From NCBI GenBank assembly GCA_963777045.1, contig CAVZPD010000022.1:62001-126000 (forward strand): a stretch of DNA of 64,000 bases. The letters run 5' to 3'. The notes under the pieces were generated by a model. The model saw only the letters and a list, made by a program, of their open reading frames with translations. It made no database searches and was not told the origin of the DNA. Source of the stretch: JAPSGM01 sp963777045. GTDB taxonomy: Bacteria > Chloroflexota > Limnocylindria > QHBO01. Both the position numbers and the translations under genes were made by a program. Positions 1 to 7,971 of this stretch are shown here, in pieces (position 1 is the stretch's first letter; each line of letters begins with the position of its first letter).

Positions 1-891
1 GAGCGCGCCGAGCTCGAGGAGGATCCGCAGGAACGCGCCGCCCAGCTCACCTTCGTCGTCGGCGGGGGCGGATTCAGCGGCGTCGAGACGGCGGGCGAGC
101 TCGAGGACTTCGTGCGCCGCGTTCGACGCCGCTACTACCGCAAGATCGGGCAGCGGCAGGTGCGCACCTACCTCGTCGAGCTGGGGGATCGGCTGCTCGG
201 CGAGCAGTCGCCGGAGATGGGGAAGTACGCGCAGCGGCAGCTCGAGGGACGCGGGTACCGGGTCCTGCTGCAGACGGGGATCAAGGAGGTGCGGGAGCGC
301 GAGGTCGTCGTCCAGCACGGCGAGGGCACCGAGAGGATCCCCACGCGCACGGTGGTCTGGACCGGCGGCGTGCGCCCGGCGCCCGTGGTCCGTGACTGCG
401 GGGTGGAGGTGGACAAGGCCGGCCGGGTGCTGACGCAGGCGACCATGCAGACAAGCCGTGACGACGTGTGGGCGATTGGCGACTGCGCCGTCATCCCGAA
501 TCCGGCATCCAACGACGAACCGTACGCGCCGACCGCCCAGAACGCGGTCCGGGAAGCGAAGACGCTGGCCGACAACATCCTGGCCCGCATCGACGGTCGG
601 AAGCAGCGCGCCTTCCGCTACGAGCCGCTGGGTCAGCTCGCCTCCATCGGGCACCACACCGGCGTCGGCGTCATCTTCGGCTTCAAGGTGCGCGGCATGC
701 TGGCCTGGTTCATGTGGCGCGGCTACTACTGGAGTCGGACGCCGGGATTCAACCGCAAGGTCCGCGTCGGCATCGACTGGCTGCTGACCGCCTTCTTCGG
801 CGCCGATCCCGTCCAGCTCAAGGTCGAGGACGTCCACAGCGCCATGGGCTCCTCCGGCTCGCGCCGCCCGCGCGTGCGCGAGGACGACTGA
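1..891 (+). CDS. ndh: Type II NADH:quinone oxidoreductase (NDH-2), 5' end missing
   Basis: Non-proton-pumping NADH dehydrogenase, a peripheral membrane flavoprotein feeding electrons to quinone. The frame is open from base 1, so the N-terminal FAD-binding part lies outside the window and 296 residues remain. The second Rossmann motif GGGGFSGVETAGEL starts at visible residue 21 and would bind NADH. WAIGDCA near residue 155 is the FAD-contacting motif that closes the family's flavin domain. The C-terminal part is rich in Trp/Tyr/Phe with basic residues (WFMWRGYYWSR), as in the membrane-anchoring helices of NDH-2. The family call is secure; the exact quinone is unknown. It ends 20 nt before a small membrane protein gene that has its own promoter-like hexamer. 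Confidence 0.93.
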   Translation, partial: ERAELEEDPQERAAQLTFVVGGGGFSGVETAGELEDFVRRVRRRYYRKIGQRQVRTYLVELGDRLLGEQSPEMGKYAQRQLEGRGYRVLLQTGIKEVREREVVVQHGEGTERIPTRTVVWTGGVRPAPVVRDCGVEVDKAGRVLTQATMQTSRDDVWAIGDCAVIPNPASNDEPYAPTAQNAVREAKTLADNILARIDGRKQRAFRYEPLGQLASIGHHTGVGVIFGFKVRGMLAWFMWRGYYWSRTPGFNRKVRVGIDWLLTAFFGADPVQLKVEDVHSAMGSSGSRRPRVREDD

Positions 892-898
892 GGGCCGC

Positions 899-904
899 TA
901 CACT
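899..904 (+). promoter_or_regulatory. -10 hexamer TACACT, likely leaderless promoter
   Basis: TACACT ends 7 nt before the ATG at 912, and no Shine-Dalgarno sequence lies between. Transcription from such a -10 would begin at or next to the start codon. The same geometry recurs at many genes in this window. Confidence 0.5.
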
Positions 905-911
905 CGAACCG

Positions 912-1244
912 ATGTCACGAGCCGAGCGACGCGCGTACAAGCGCATGACGAAGAACCAGGATCCCTACGCGCTGCCGGCCGGTGCCCAGCAGCGGCTCAA
1001 GGCGCAGAAGCAGCGCAGGCGGACCGTCGCGGCACCGCGGAGCACGGAGTTCGCCTTCTGGGGCGGCCGATTCCCGCTCCTGATGTTCGCCGGCGCCGCG
1101 CTGGCCGGGCTGATCTCGTTCTCGATCGCCTGGCCGAGCGGCATGCCCTTCGCCCTCTACGTGGGTGCGGCGGTTGCCGCTGCCTGGCTCGTGCTGGCCT
1201 GGCTGCTGAGGTCGCTCCAGGCGCGCGCCGCGGCCAGCCGCTGA
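912..1244 (+). CDS. Small two-helix membrane protein, function unknown
   Basis: 110 residues. The first 45 are hydrophilic and strongly basic (MSRAERRAYKRMTKNQDPYA, then QKQRRR), followed by two hydrophobic segments at about 54-73 and 79-98 and a short basic tail. This predicts a two-pass inner-membrane protein with a cytoplasmic basic N-terminus. The ATG at 912 was chosen because it follows a TACACT hexamer by 7 nt; the same frame is open further upstream but only across the end of the NDH-2 gene. It is followed 4 nt later by plsY, so it is probably co-transcribed with phospholipid genes. I do not recognise the family. Confidence 0.7.
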   Translation: MSRAERRAYKRMTKNQDPYALPAGAQQRLKAQKQRRRTVAAPRSTEFAFWGGRFPLLMFAGAALAGLISFSIAWPSGMPFALYVGAAVAAAWLVLAWLLRSLQARAAASR

Positions 1245-1248
1245 GCCA

Positions 1249-1905
1249 GTGACGGGCCCGCTGGGCGCGGCCGGCGTCGTCCTCGGGGCCTACCTGCTCG
1301 GCGCCGTCCCATTCGGCAACATCGCCGGCCGGCTCGCCGGTGGCGTCGACCTGCGGCGGCACGGCTCGGGGCGCACCGGGGCGACGAACGCGCTCCGCAC
1401 GCTTGGCCCCGCGTGGGCCGGCGGCGTGCTCCTGCTCGACCTGGGCAAGGGGGCGGCCGCCATCGGCCTGGCCCATCTCCTCTACCAGGCGGATGGCTTC
1501 GCGGCGGTGGAGTGGATGGCCGCAGCCAGCGGACTGGCCGCCGTGGCCGGACACAACTGGTCGATCTTCCTCGGCTTCCGTGGCGGTCGCGGCGTGGCGA
1601 CGACCGGTGGGGGGCTGTTGGTACTGACGCCGCTGAGCGTGGCCGTGGTCGTCCCGCTGATGCTGCTCGTCATCTGGCGCACGCGGTACGTGTCCGCCGC
1701 CTCGATCGCGGGCAGCCTGGCGGCCCCGATCGCGGCGGCCGCCTTCGCCGCGCTCGGCCTGAACGGATGGCCCGCGGTCGGCTACGCTGGCATGGCCGGC
1801 CTGCTGGTCATCGCATCGCACCGCGACAACATCGTCCGGTTGCGGGCCGGCACCGAGCGACGCATTGGCGAGAAGGTGGTGATGGAGACGCATGCGCAGC
1901 ACTGA
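1249..1905 (+). CDS. plsY: Glycerol-3-phosphate acyltransferase PlsY
   Basis: Integral membrane enzyme that acylates glycerol-3-phosphate at position 1 using acyl-phosphate, the first step of phospholipid synthesis. 218 residues, slightly longer than usual. The three conserved cytoplasmic motifs are present: GSGRTGATN at 39-47 (usual form GSGNxGATN), the LGKG stretch around 65-68, and GHNWSIFLGFRGGRGVAT at 101-118. Several hydrophobic helices separate them. The start is GTG, 4 nt after the preceding stop. Its 3' end overlaps pgsA by 14 nt, giving a phospholipid operon in which PlsY makes the lysophosphatidate precursor and PgsA makes phosphatidylglycerophosphate. Confidence 0.95.
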   Translation: MTGPLGAAGVVLGAYLLGAVPFGNIAGRLAGGVDLRRHGSGRTGATNALRTLGPAWAGGVLLLDLGKGAAAIGLAHLLYQADGFAAVEWMAAASGLAAVAGHNWSIFLGFRGGRGVATTGGGLLVLTPLSVAVVVPLMLLVIWRTRYVSAASIAGSLAAPIAAAAFAALGLNGWPAVGYAGMAGLLVIASHRDNIVRLRAGTERRIGEKVVMETHAQH

Positions 1906-2509
1906 GCGCAGGACATCGCAGCCGGCGGCGCGCCTCACCTCGCTGCCGAACCTGCTGGGACTCAGCCGGATCGCCGCCACGCCGGTCGTGGCGGGCCTGC
2001 TGCTGGCGGGCTTCCCCGGGTCCGGCCTGCTCGCCTTCGTCACCTTCGCGCTCGCGGCCACCACCGACTTCGTCGACGGCAAGATCGCGCGTGCGCGCAA
2101 CGAGGTGACGCCGCTCGGCGTGTTCATGGACCTCACCGCCGACAAGGTGCTGGTGGCTGGCGCGCTGGTGGCCATGGTCGACGTCGGACTGCTGCCGACC
2201 TGGATGGTCGCCCTGCTGCTGATCCGCGAGCTGGTGGTGCAGGGCGTGCGGCTGGTGGCGGCGAGCGCCGCGGTCGTCATGCCCGCTCGCTCGCTGGGCA
2301 AGGGCAAGACCTTCGCGACCCTGCTCGGGATGGGGATGCTGATGCTCGCCTTCGATACCCAGACGGCCGGCCCGCTGGCGTCGCTCGACCAGGAGCCCGT
2401 CTTCCTGACCGCCGGCTACTGGACCATGGTGCTGGCCACTGCGCTGTCGGTGGCGTCCGGCTGGGATTACATTCGCGCGGCACTGCCGGTGCTCACCGCC
2501 CGCGAGTAG
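1892..2509 (+). CDS. pgsA: CDP-alcohol phosphatidyltransferase, PgsA-like
   Basis: Makes phosphatidylglycerophosphate from CDP-diacylglycerol and glycerol-3-phosphate. 205 residues with several membrane helices. The CDP-alcohol phosphatidyltransferase signature is complete: D59, D62, G63, A66, R67, G76, D80 and D84 follow the D-x2-D-G-x2-A-R-x8-G-x3-D-x3-D spacing, and the aspartates bind the catalytic metals. The substrate assignment rests on length and the LTSLPNLLGLSRI N-terminus typical of PgsA; a phosphatidylinositol- or cardiolipin-type relative cannot be excluded. The ATG lies inside the end of plsY (14-nt overlap). The gene converges on an ABC transporter operon, whose last stop codon lies 6 nt downstream. 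Confidence 0.9.
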   Translation: MRSTERRTSQPAARLTSLPNLLGLSRIAATPVVAGLLLAGFPGSGLLAFVTFALAATTDFVDGKIARARNEVTPLGVFMDLTADKVLVAGALVAMVDVGLLPTWMVALLLIRELVVQGVRLVAASAAVVMPARSLGKGKTFATLLGMGMLMLAFDTQTAGPLASLDQEPVFLTAGYWTMVLATALSVASGWDYIRAALPVLTARE

Positions 2510-2515
2510 CCCCGC

Positions 2516-3340
2516 CTACTTGACCAGGCGCTTCTCCATCTGCCGCATGGCGATGGACAGCCCGATCGTCATGAAGACGAGCAGGTAGGCGACGTCGAAG
2601 AGCATGGTGGCATCGACGAGGCCGGTCGAGAGCCCGCGGAACAGGTGCACGCCGCGGTACAGCGGCAGCGCCTCCACGATCCATCGCGCCCACTCGGGAT
2701 AGACGCTGAGCGGGAAGAAGACGCCGCTGAACAGGAACATCGGCATGACCACCAGCCCCATCGGCAGGTCGAAGTCCTGGACCGTTCGCAGGAACGAGGT
2801 GGTCGCCAGGCCCGCGGCGCTGAAGGCGGCGCCGAGCAGGATGGCGCCCGGTACCACCAGGATCACCCACCACGAGTAGACGAGGCCCATGGCGAGCATG
2901 ACGCCGACGAAGGCGCCGGCGTAGAGCGTGCCGCGGAAGAGCGACCAGATCAGCTCTCCGATGGCGATCTCGCGAATGCCCAGCGGCGTGGCCAGGATCC
3001 CCTCGTAGGTGCGCTCGTAGTTCAGCTTGAAGAAGACGTTGAAGATCGTCTCGGCGATGGCGCCGTTCATGGTCGACATGGCCAGCAGCCCCGGCGCCAC
3101 GAACGCGGCGAAGGGGATCTCGAAGCCGGGTCGGATCTCGACCGTCTCGATGATCGTGCCCAAGCCGAAGCCGATCCCCAGCAGGTAGAAGAGCGGCTCG
3201 AAGAAGCCGGAGACGATGACGACCCAGCTGTGGCGGTAGACCATCGCGTTGCGCTGCACCAGCAGCCGCGCGCGCCTGAGCGATGCGACGGCGGCGGGGA
3301 TCGGCGCGGGAGAGGGGAGGCGACGCGTGATGACGGCCAT
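2516..3340 (-). CDS. ABC-2 type transporter permease (distal copy)
   Basis: 274-residue membrane subunit of an ABC-2 exporter, NodJ/DrrB-like. An N-terminal basic stretch is followed by about six hydrophobic helices; the ABC-2 pattern is clear in RNAMVYRHSWVVIVSGFFEP at the first helix and in the FLFSGVFFPLSVYP loop before the last helices. It is the third gene of an ATPase-permease-permease operon on the minus strand and starts 4 nt after the restored stop of the first permease at 3345. The two permeases are similar in layout, so they probably form a heterodimer. The substrate (lipid, drug or polysaccharide) cannot be told from the sequence. Confidence 0.88.
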   Translation of the reverse strand: MAVITRRLPSPAPIPAAVASLRRARLLVQRNAMVYRHSWVVIVSGFFEPLFYLLGIGFGLGTIIETVEIRPGFEIPFAAFVAPGLLAMSTMNGAIAETIFNVFFKLNYERTYEGILATPLGIREIAIGELIWSLFRGTLYAGAFVGVMLAMGLVYSWWVILVVPGAILLGAAFSAAGLATTSFLRTVQDFDLPMGLVVMPMFLFSGVFFPLSVYPEWARWIVEALPLYRGVHLFRGLSTGLVDATMLFDVAYLLVFMTIGLSIAMRQMEKRLVK

Positions 3341-3344
3341 CGGT

Positions 3345-4140
3345 CTAGCTCAGCAGCCGGCGCTGGAGCAGCCGGTTGGCCAGGTAGGCGCCCACTCCCA
3401 GGAAGGCGAGCAGGTAGCGCGACGTGGAGCGGCCAGGGACCCAGGAACGCGGGATCGTCCAGGATCGTGCCGCGGATCAGCGCCACGCCGTGGTAGAGCG
3501 GCGTCGCGGCGGCGGCCCACTGCACCTGCTCCGGCAGGGCCGAGAGCGGGAAGAAGGTCCCGCTGAAGATGAAGAGCGGGTTGATGACGAAGCGGAACAG
3601 CCAGCTGAATCCCTCGGAGTTCCTCTGGGTGGCGCTGAACGCCACCACGGCCGAGCTGAAGGCGAGGCCGGTCAGGACGGCTGACGGGATGGCCAGCAGT
3701 GCCATGGGCGAGCGGGGGATGCCGAAGATGGTCAGCACCAGCAGGAAGACGACCGAGATGGTGAGGACGCGGAAGCCGATCCAGAGGAGCTCGCCGGCCA
3801 GGACGTGCCCGACCTGCAGCGGCGTGGCCAGCATGGCCTCGTAGTTGCGTCGCCAGGCGATCTTACCCATCACCGGGAAGCTGGCCTCGAACGTCGCCGA
3901 CTGCATCGAGGTGGCCGCCAGGATCCCCGGGCCCAGGAAGTGGACGTAGTCGTAGCCGCCGAAGGCCGTCGTATCCCGCTGAGAGATGAGGCCGCCCAGC
4001 CCGATCCCCATCGCGGTCAGGTAGAGCATCGGCGTCAGGAACGAGCCGAGGATGGAACCCCGCCAGCTGCGGCGGTAGACCCACAGGTTGCGTTGCAGGA
4101 CGCGCGCGGCGGGCGCGATCGCCTGGATGGCCAGCGTCAT
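3345..4140 (-). CDS. ABC-2 type transporter permease (proximal copy), frameshifted near the C-terminus
   Basis: Homologous to its downstream neighbour: ALLERW-like basic start is replaced here by QRNLWVYRRSWRGSILGSF, then six hydrophobic helices, with FIFSGTFFPLSALPEQVQWA before the end. Reading from the ATG at 4140 the frame is good to about position 3436 and then becomes arginine/proline-rich nonsense that runs on into the next gene. Removing one base in the GGCCGC run at about 3428-3436 restores a final helix ending LLAFLGVGAYLANRLLQ and a TAG at 3345-3347, giving 264 residues. The length fits exactly one extra base. The ATG overlaps the ATPase stop (ATGA). It is either an assembly error or a recent frameshift mutation. 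Confidence 0.8.
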
Positions 4141-5073
4141 TCGACCAGCGTCCGGCCGGTGAGGCGCAGGAAGACGTCCTCGAGGCTCGAGCGCCGCACC
4201 AGCGCCGAGTCGAGCGGGATCTCGCGCTTGTGGACCGCGTCGAGCGCCGCCTCGCCATCCGTCACGTAGAGGAGGGTGCGGTCGGGCAGCTCCTCCACCC
4301 GCTCGGCGATGCCTTCGAGGCGCCCGTCCAGGCTGGCACGCGCCACCTCGGCGACGCGGATCTCCAACACCTCCCTGGTGGAGTAGCGGCCGATGAGCTC
4401 CCGCGGCGAACCCTCGGCCACGATCTTCGCCTTGTCCATCACCACCAGCCGGTCGCAGAGCTGCTCGGCCTCGTCCATGTAGTGGGTCGTGATGATCAGC
4501 GTCCGTCCACGCTGCTTGAGCCGATACAGCCGCTCCCAGACGAGGTGCCGCGCCTGCGGGTCGAGGCCCGTGGTCGGCTCGTCCAAGGATCACCATCTCC
4601 GGGTCGTTGACGAGCGATCGCGCGATGGTGAGGCGACGCTTCATGCCGCCCGACAGCGGGTCGACCTGGTCGTTCGCGCGCTCGGAGAGCTGGACGAAGT
4701 CGAGCAGCTCGCTGGTGCGCTGGCGGGCGAGCTCGCGCGGGATCTCGAAGTAGCGCGCGTACATCTCCAGGTTCTCGCGAACGGTGAGCTCCGCGTCCAG
4801 GTTGTCGATCTGCGGCACCACGCCGAGGCGTGACTTGATCTGCGGGGCCTGGTGGCGCGGATCCATGCCGATCACGCTAAGGTCGCCGCTGGTGACGGGG
4901 GACGAGCAGGCGATCATGCGCATGGTGCTCGTCTTGCCGGCCCCGTTCGGTCCGAGGAAACCGAATGCCTCGCCGGTGCGCACGTCGAAGTCGACCGCGT
5001 CGACGGCCGTGAAGTCACCGAAGCGCTTCGTCAGCTGGCGCGCGTGGACCAGGACCTCGTCCGATGGGGGCAT
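4137..5073 (-). CDS. ABC transporter ATP-binding protein, frameshifted in Walker B
   Basis: ATPase of the ABC-2 exporter, DrrA-like. Visible are Walker A GPNGAGKT at residues 41-48, a Q-loop VPQIDN near 87, and the signature LSGGMKRRL at 140-148. At Walker B the frame breaks: the DNA reads ATC CTT GGA CGA where ATC CTG GAC GAG is expected, so one extra base near 4581-4590 separates EMVIL from DEPTTGLDPQA. With it removed the protein is 311 residues, includes the H-loop in LIITTHYMDEAEQL and a C-terminal regulatory domain, and ends at 4137. The ATG at 5073 is 6 nt after a TAGAAT hexamer, with no ribosome-binding site, so translation is probably leaderless. Confidence 0.85.
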
Positions 5074-5079
5074 CCGCCG

Positions 5080-5085
5080 ATTCTA
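5080..5085 (-). promoter_or_regulatory. -10 hexamer TAGAAT, leaderless promoter of the ABC exporter operon
   Basis: On the minus strand TAGAAT ends 6 nt before the ATG at 5073, and there is no Shine-Dalgarno sequence in between. Confidence 0.5.
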
Positions 5086-5117
5086 GCGAGTGATCTGCAT
5101 CGGTCCATCCCACGTAC

Positions 5118-5143
5118 AACGTGCACCTTGACAGTAGCACGTT
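5118..5143. promoter_or_regulatory. Inverted repeat AACGTGC-N12-GCACGTT, possible operator
   Basis: Perfect 7-bp arms at 5118-5124 and 5137-5143 flank a 12-bp centre holding TTGACA (5128-5133). It lies just upstream of the strong ribosome-binding site AGGAGGAGG (5147-5155) of the epimerase-like gene at 5164. It could be an operator over a promoter or a leader hairpin; which protein binds is unknown. Confidence 0.4.
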
Positions 5144-5163
5144 TATAGGAGGAGGATGAGCGC

Positions 5164-6048
5164 ATGGACGTTGCGGTGATCGGAGCAACAGGCTTCGTGG
5201 GCCGGCACCTGGTGGCCCACCTCCAAGAGGCCGGGCACGCCGTTCGAGCAGTGTCGCGCGACGGCGCTCGCCGCCCGGAGTGGGGGGAGCTCGTCACCGC
5301 ACACGTGGCGGACGTCGAATCCGGCGAAGGGCTCGAGCGAGCGCTGGCAGGGGCCGATGGAGCGGTCCACCTGGTGGCGATCCCGCGCGAGACCCGCGGC
5401 AGGACGTTCGAGGCAATCAACGTCGGGGGCGTGGCGAACGCGGTGCGGGCGGCGACGACCGCCGGCGTTGGACGCTTCGTGCACCTCTCCGCCCTCGGCG
5501 TGACCGACGATCCGCAGCTGGGCTACCTCGCCAGCAAATGGCGCGGCGAGGAGCTGGTTCGTGCCTCCGGCCTCGACTGGGTCATCCTGCGTCCATCGCT
5601 GCTCTTCGGCGAGGGGGACGGCTTCTTCAGCCTGATCGAGACGACGCTCACCTGGTGGTCGCCGGGCATCGTGGCGATACCGGGCGACGGCAGCGCCAGG
5701 TTCCAGCCCCTCTCGGTCGATGACCTCGCCGCGGCCATCGAACGCTGCCTCGTGGACCCCGATCGCGGCCACACCGTCTACGAGCTTGGCGGGCCGGACT
5801 ACCTCACCTACCGCGAGATCGTGGATCGCGTGATGGAGGCGACCGGCAAGCGACGCCTGAAGCTGAACATGCCGCTGCCGCTCATCAGTGCGCTGACGGC
5901 GGTCACGGATCGCGTGCTGCCGATCTTCCCCGTCAGCCACGACCAGATCAAGAGCCTTGGCAGGCCGAACTACACTGATCTCCAGGCCTTCGAGACATCG
6001 TTCGGGTTCGCGCCGCGACCATTCGACATCAGCTACCTCGCGGACTAA
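5164..6048 (+). CDS. NAD(P)-binding SDR-family epimerase-like protein (NDUFA9-like, atypical SDR)
   Basis: 294 residues. The N-terminal dinucleotide-binding motif GATGFVG is at 7-13. A Tyr-x3-Lys pair sits in GYLASKWRGEE near residue 120, and the HLSALGV strand precedes it. The C-terminal half (VYELGGPDYLTYREIVDRVM) resembles the NDUFA9/NmrA-type atypical SDRs that bind NAD(P)H and often act as redox sensors or as reductases of unknown substrate. The ATG at 5164 has an excellent AGGAGGAGG site 8 nt upstream; an out-of-frame ATG at 5156 is ignored. The gene is divergent from the ABC exporter, and the 90-bp gap contains an inverted repeat that may regulate it. Substrate unknown. Confidence 0.85.
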   Translation: MDVAVIGATGFVGRHLVAHLQEAGHAVRAVSRDGARRPEWGELVTAHVADVESGEGLERALAGADGAVHLVAIPRETRGRTFEAINVGGVANAVRAATTAGVGRFVHLSALGVTDDPQLGYLASKWRGEELVRASGLDWVILRPSLLFGEGDGFFSLIETTLTWWSPGIVAIPGDGSARFQPLSVDDLAAAIERCLVDPDRGHTVYELGGPDYLTYREIVDRVMEATGKRRLKLNMPLPLISALTAVTDRVLPIFPVSHDQIKSLGRPNYTDLQAFETSFGFAPRPFDISYLAD

Positions 6049-6132
6049 ACCCCACGGCGTGCCGAACGCACTGCCCAATGCAGGACAGGCGGCCCTGTGG
6101 TCGCCCGCGAGCCGCTATGGAGGATGCAGCCC

Positions 6133-7299
6133 ATGGTTGAGACAGCAGACGCGATCGTCATTGGAGCCGGCATCCACGGGGCATCCCTGGCATTCCACCT
6201 GGCGTCGGCCGGCTGCAAGGTCGTCGTCCTCGAGCGCAGCACGGCGGCCGGCGGTGCCACCGGTCGTTCGAGCGGGCTGGTCCGCATGCACTATGACGTC
6301 GAGGCCGATGCCCGCCTGGCGTGGGTCTCTCACGCCTATTTCGCCAACTGGAGCGAGCGGGTCGCGGGCGATGCGGGTTTCGTCCAGACCGGCTTCGTGC
6401 AGCTGGTTCCACCGGACGAGGTCGAGGAGCTGCGCGCCAACGTCGCGATGCAGCAGCGCCTCGGCATCGATACGCAGCTCATCGGGCCCGACGAGGTACG
6501 CGAACGGGTGCCGGGGATCGTGGTCGACGACGTCGAGGTGGCGGCCTGGGAGCCGACCTCCGGCTACGCCGACCCGACCATGACCACCACCAGCATGATC
6601 ACGGCGGCCGTTGCGCGCGGCGCCCGGCTCTTCACCCGCTGCCTGGTCTCCGAGATCGTGCAGGAGGGCGACCGGGTGGTGGGCGTGGAGACGAGCCGCG
6701 GCCGCTTCGAAGCGCCGATCGTCGTCAACGCCGCGGGCGCCTGGGCCGGGCCGCTGGCAGCATCGGTCGGGGTGGAGGTCCCGCTCCAGGTCTGGCGCCA
6801 CGACGTTGCGTACGTCCGGCGGCCGGAGGGGATGCCGCGGCACCCGGTCATCATCGACTTCGCGAACTCGATGTACGCGCGCCCGGAGGGAGACTCGCTG
6901 ACGCTCGTCGCGCTTGAGGATGGCAACCCGCAGGGCGGCTCGCCCGACGCCCCCGTCGACGCGGCGGCACCCGGCTTCCTCGAGAAGGCGGCGGAGCGGC
7001 TCAGCCGACGCCTGCCGGCCATGGAGGACGCGGGGCTGCACAGTGCGCATTCCGGGCAGGACGGCATCACGCCCGACCAGCACCCGATCATCGGTCCGGC
7101 CGGACCCGATGGCTTCTACCTCGATTGCGGCTTCTCGGGGACCGGCTTCAAGATCGCCCCTGGCGTTGGCGCCGCCCTCGCCGAGCTGATCCTCGCCGGG
7201 GAGGCGAAGGTCGCCGACCTGCGGCCGTACCGCTTCGAGCGCTTCGCCGAGGGGGACCCCATCGTGGGAGAGCATCCCTACGCGCCCATCTGGCGCTGA
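6133..7299 (+). CDS. FAD-dependent oxidoreductase, DAO family (sarcosine/D-amino-acid oxidase type)
   Basis: 388 residues. The FAD-binding motif GAGIHGASLAFHLASAG begins at residue 11, followed by VVVLERS with the ribose-binding Glu and a GATGRSSG loop as in sarcosine oxidase and glycine oxidase relatives. The C-terminal GFSGTGFKIAPGVGAALAEL is the second FAD contact of the DAO fold, and HPIIGP precedes it. The ATG at 6133 was preferred to upstream starts because TGGAGG at 6117-6122 is about 10 nt away from it and abuts the ATG at 6124. The neighbours give no pathway, so the amine substrate is unknown. It could equally be a glycerol-3-phosphate or hydroxyglutarate oxidase-like member. Confidence 0.85.
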   Translation: MVETADAIVIGAGIHGASLAFHLASAGCKVVVLERSTAAGGATGRSSGLVRMHYDVEADARLAWVSHAYFANWSERVAGDAGFVQTGFVQLVPPDEVEELRANVAMQQRLGIDTQLIGPDEVRERVPGIVVDDVEVAAWEPTSGYADPTMTTTSMITAAVARGARLFTRCLVSEIVQEGDRVVGVETSRGRFEAPIVVNAAGAWAGPLAASVGVEVPLQVWRHDVAYVRRPEGMPRHPVIIDFANSMYARPEGDSLTLVALEDGNPQGGSPDAPVDAAAPGFLEKAAERLSRRLPAMEDAGLHSAHSGQDGITPDQHPIIGPAGPDGFYLDCGFSGTGFKIAPGVGAALAELILAGEAKVADLRPYRFERFAEGDPIVGEHPYAPIWR

Positions 7300-7305
7300 C
7301 CGGCG

Positions 7306-7971
7306 TCACTCCAGGCGATCCTCGATCTCCCAGGCGTGGTCGAGCGCGTGCCATGCCGAGCGTCGGACCCAGTAGCGCGGCTGCCAGCGCTCGCGGACTC
7401 GGCTCGGCACCTCGGGATCCTGGCCTGCGGCGCGAGCCCGGAGCGCGATGATGGCCGTCTCGCGCACGCGTTCCAGCCGCTCGGCGGCGTGATCCGGGAG
7501 CGGGCGCGGACGTCGGCTGCCGAGCTTCGAGAGGTAGGCCTCCTCGGCCTCCAGGACGTGGGCGGTCATCTTGCCGACATCCCGTCCGCCGCCGCGCGGC
7601 CCGGTGGCCAGGACCTTTCCAGCCGCGGAAGCTGCCATCTCGTCGAAGGCACGCCAGGCGCCACGCAGCAGGCCGACCTGGCGGTCGAGCTCGGCGTGGT
7701 CGAGTGTTCGTGCGTCCGCGTCAGCCGCGGCGCCCGGCGCTCCGAAGTCGGTCGTGGGTCCACCGGATAGTCGCTCCGCGACGTGGAAATCGGCGTCCGC
7801 CAGCTTCGCCTCGTTGACCGCGCGACCGTAGCGATCCGCGTAGGCGGCGAGCGCCTCCAGCGCCTCTTCCTCGCTGCGTCCCGACCGGCCCCAGCCCGGC
7901 CAGTCGAGTGCGACGGCGAAGACCCGCTTCTCGCCAGATTCGAGAGCGACGGCGATCTTCCGCCGCGTCAT
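7306..7971 (-). CDS. DinB-like protein with HicB-like N-terminal domain
   Basis: 221 residues. The first 55 (RKIAVALESGEKRVFAVAL, then GRSEEEALEALAAY) look like the beta-alpha HicB/antitoxin-type fold. The rest is alpha-helical with GKMTAHVLEAEEAYL and a terminal WHALDHAWEIEDR, which resembles the DinB four-helix superfamily of metal-binding thiol-dependent enzymes. No HicA toxin is next to it, so a toxin-antitoxin role is unlikely. Its ATG overlaps the stop of the upstream metallohydrolase gene by 4 nt (ATGA), so the two are translationally coupled. Function unknown. Confidence 0.65.
   Translation of the reverse strand: MTRRKIAVALESGEKRVFAVALDWPGWGRSGRSEEEALEALAAYADRYGRAVNEAKLADADFHVAERLSGGPTTDFGAPGAAADADARTLDHAELDRQVGLLRGAWRAFDEMAASAAGKVLATGPRGGGRDVGKMTAHVLEAEEAYLSKLGSRRPRPLPDHAAERLERVRETAIIALRARAAGQDPEVPSRVRERWQPRYWVRRSAWHALDHAWEIEDRLE

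Noticed and set aside
5128..5147. TTGACA with TTTATA as a sigma-70 promoter
   Set aside because: The spacing is only 8 bp instead of about 17, so these two hexamers cannot form one promoter; TTGACA is mentioned only as part of the inverted repeat.
7306..7971. HicAB toxin-antitoxin system
   Set aside because: Only a weak HicB-like fold at the N-terminus; no HicA gene adjacent, and most of the protein is DinB-like.
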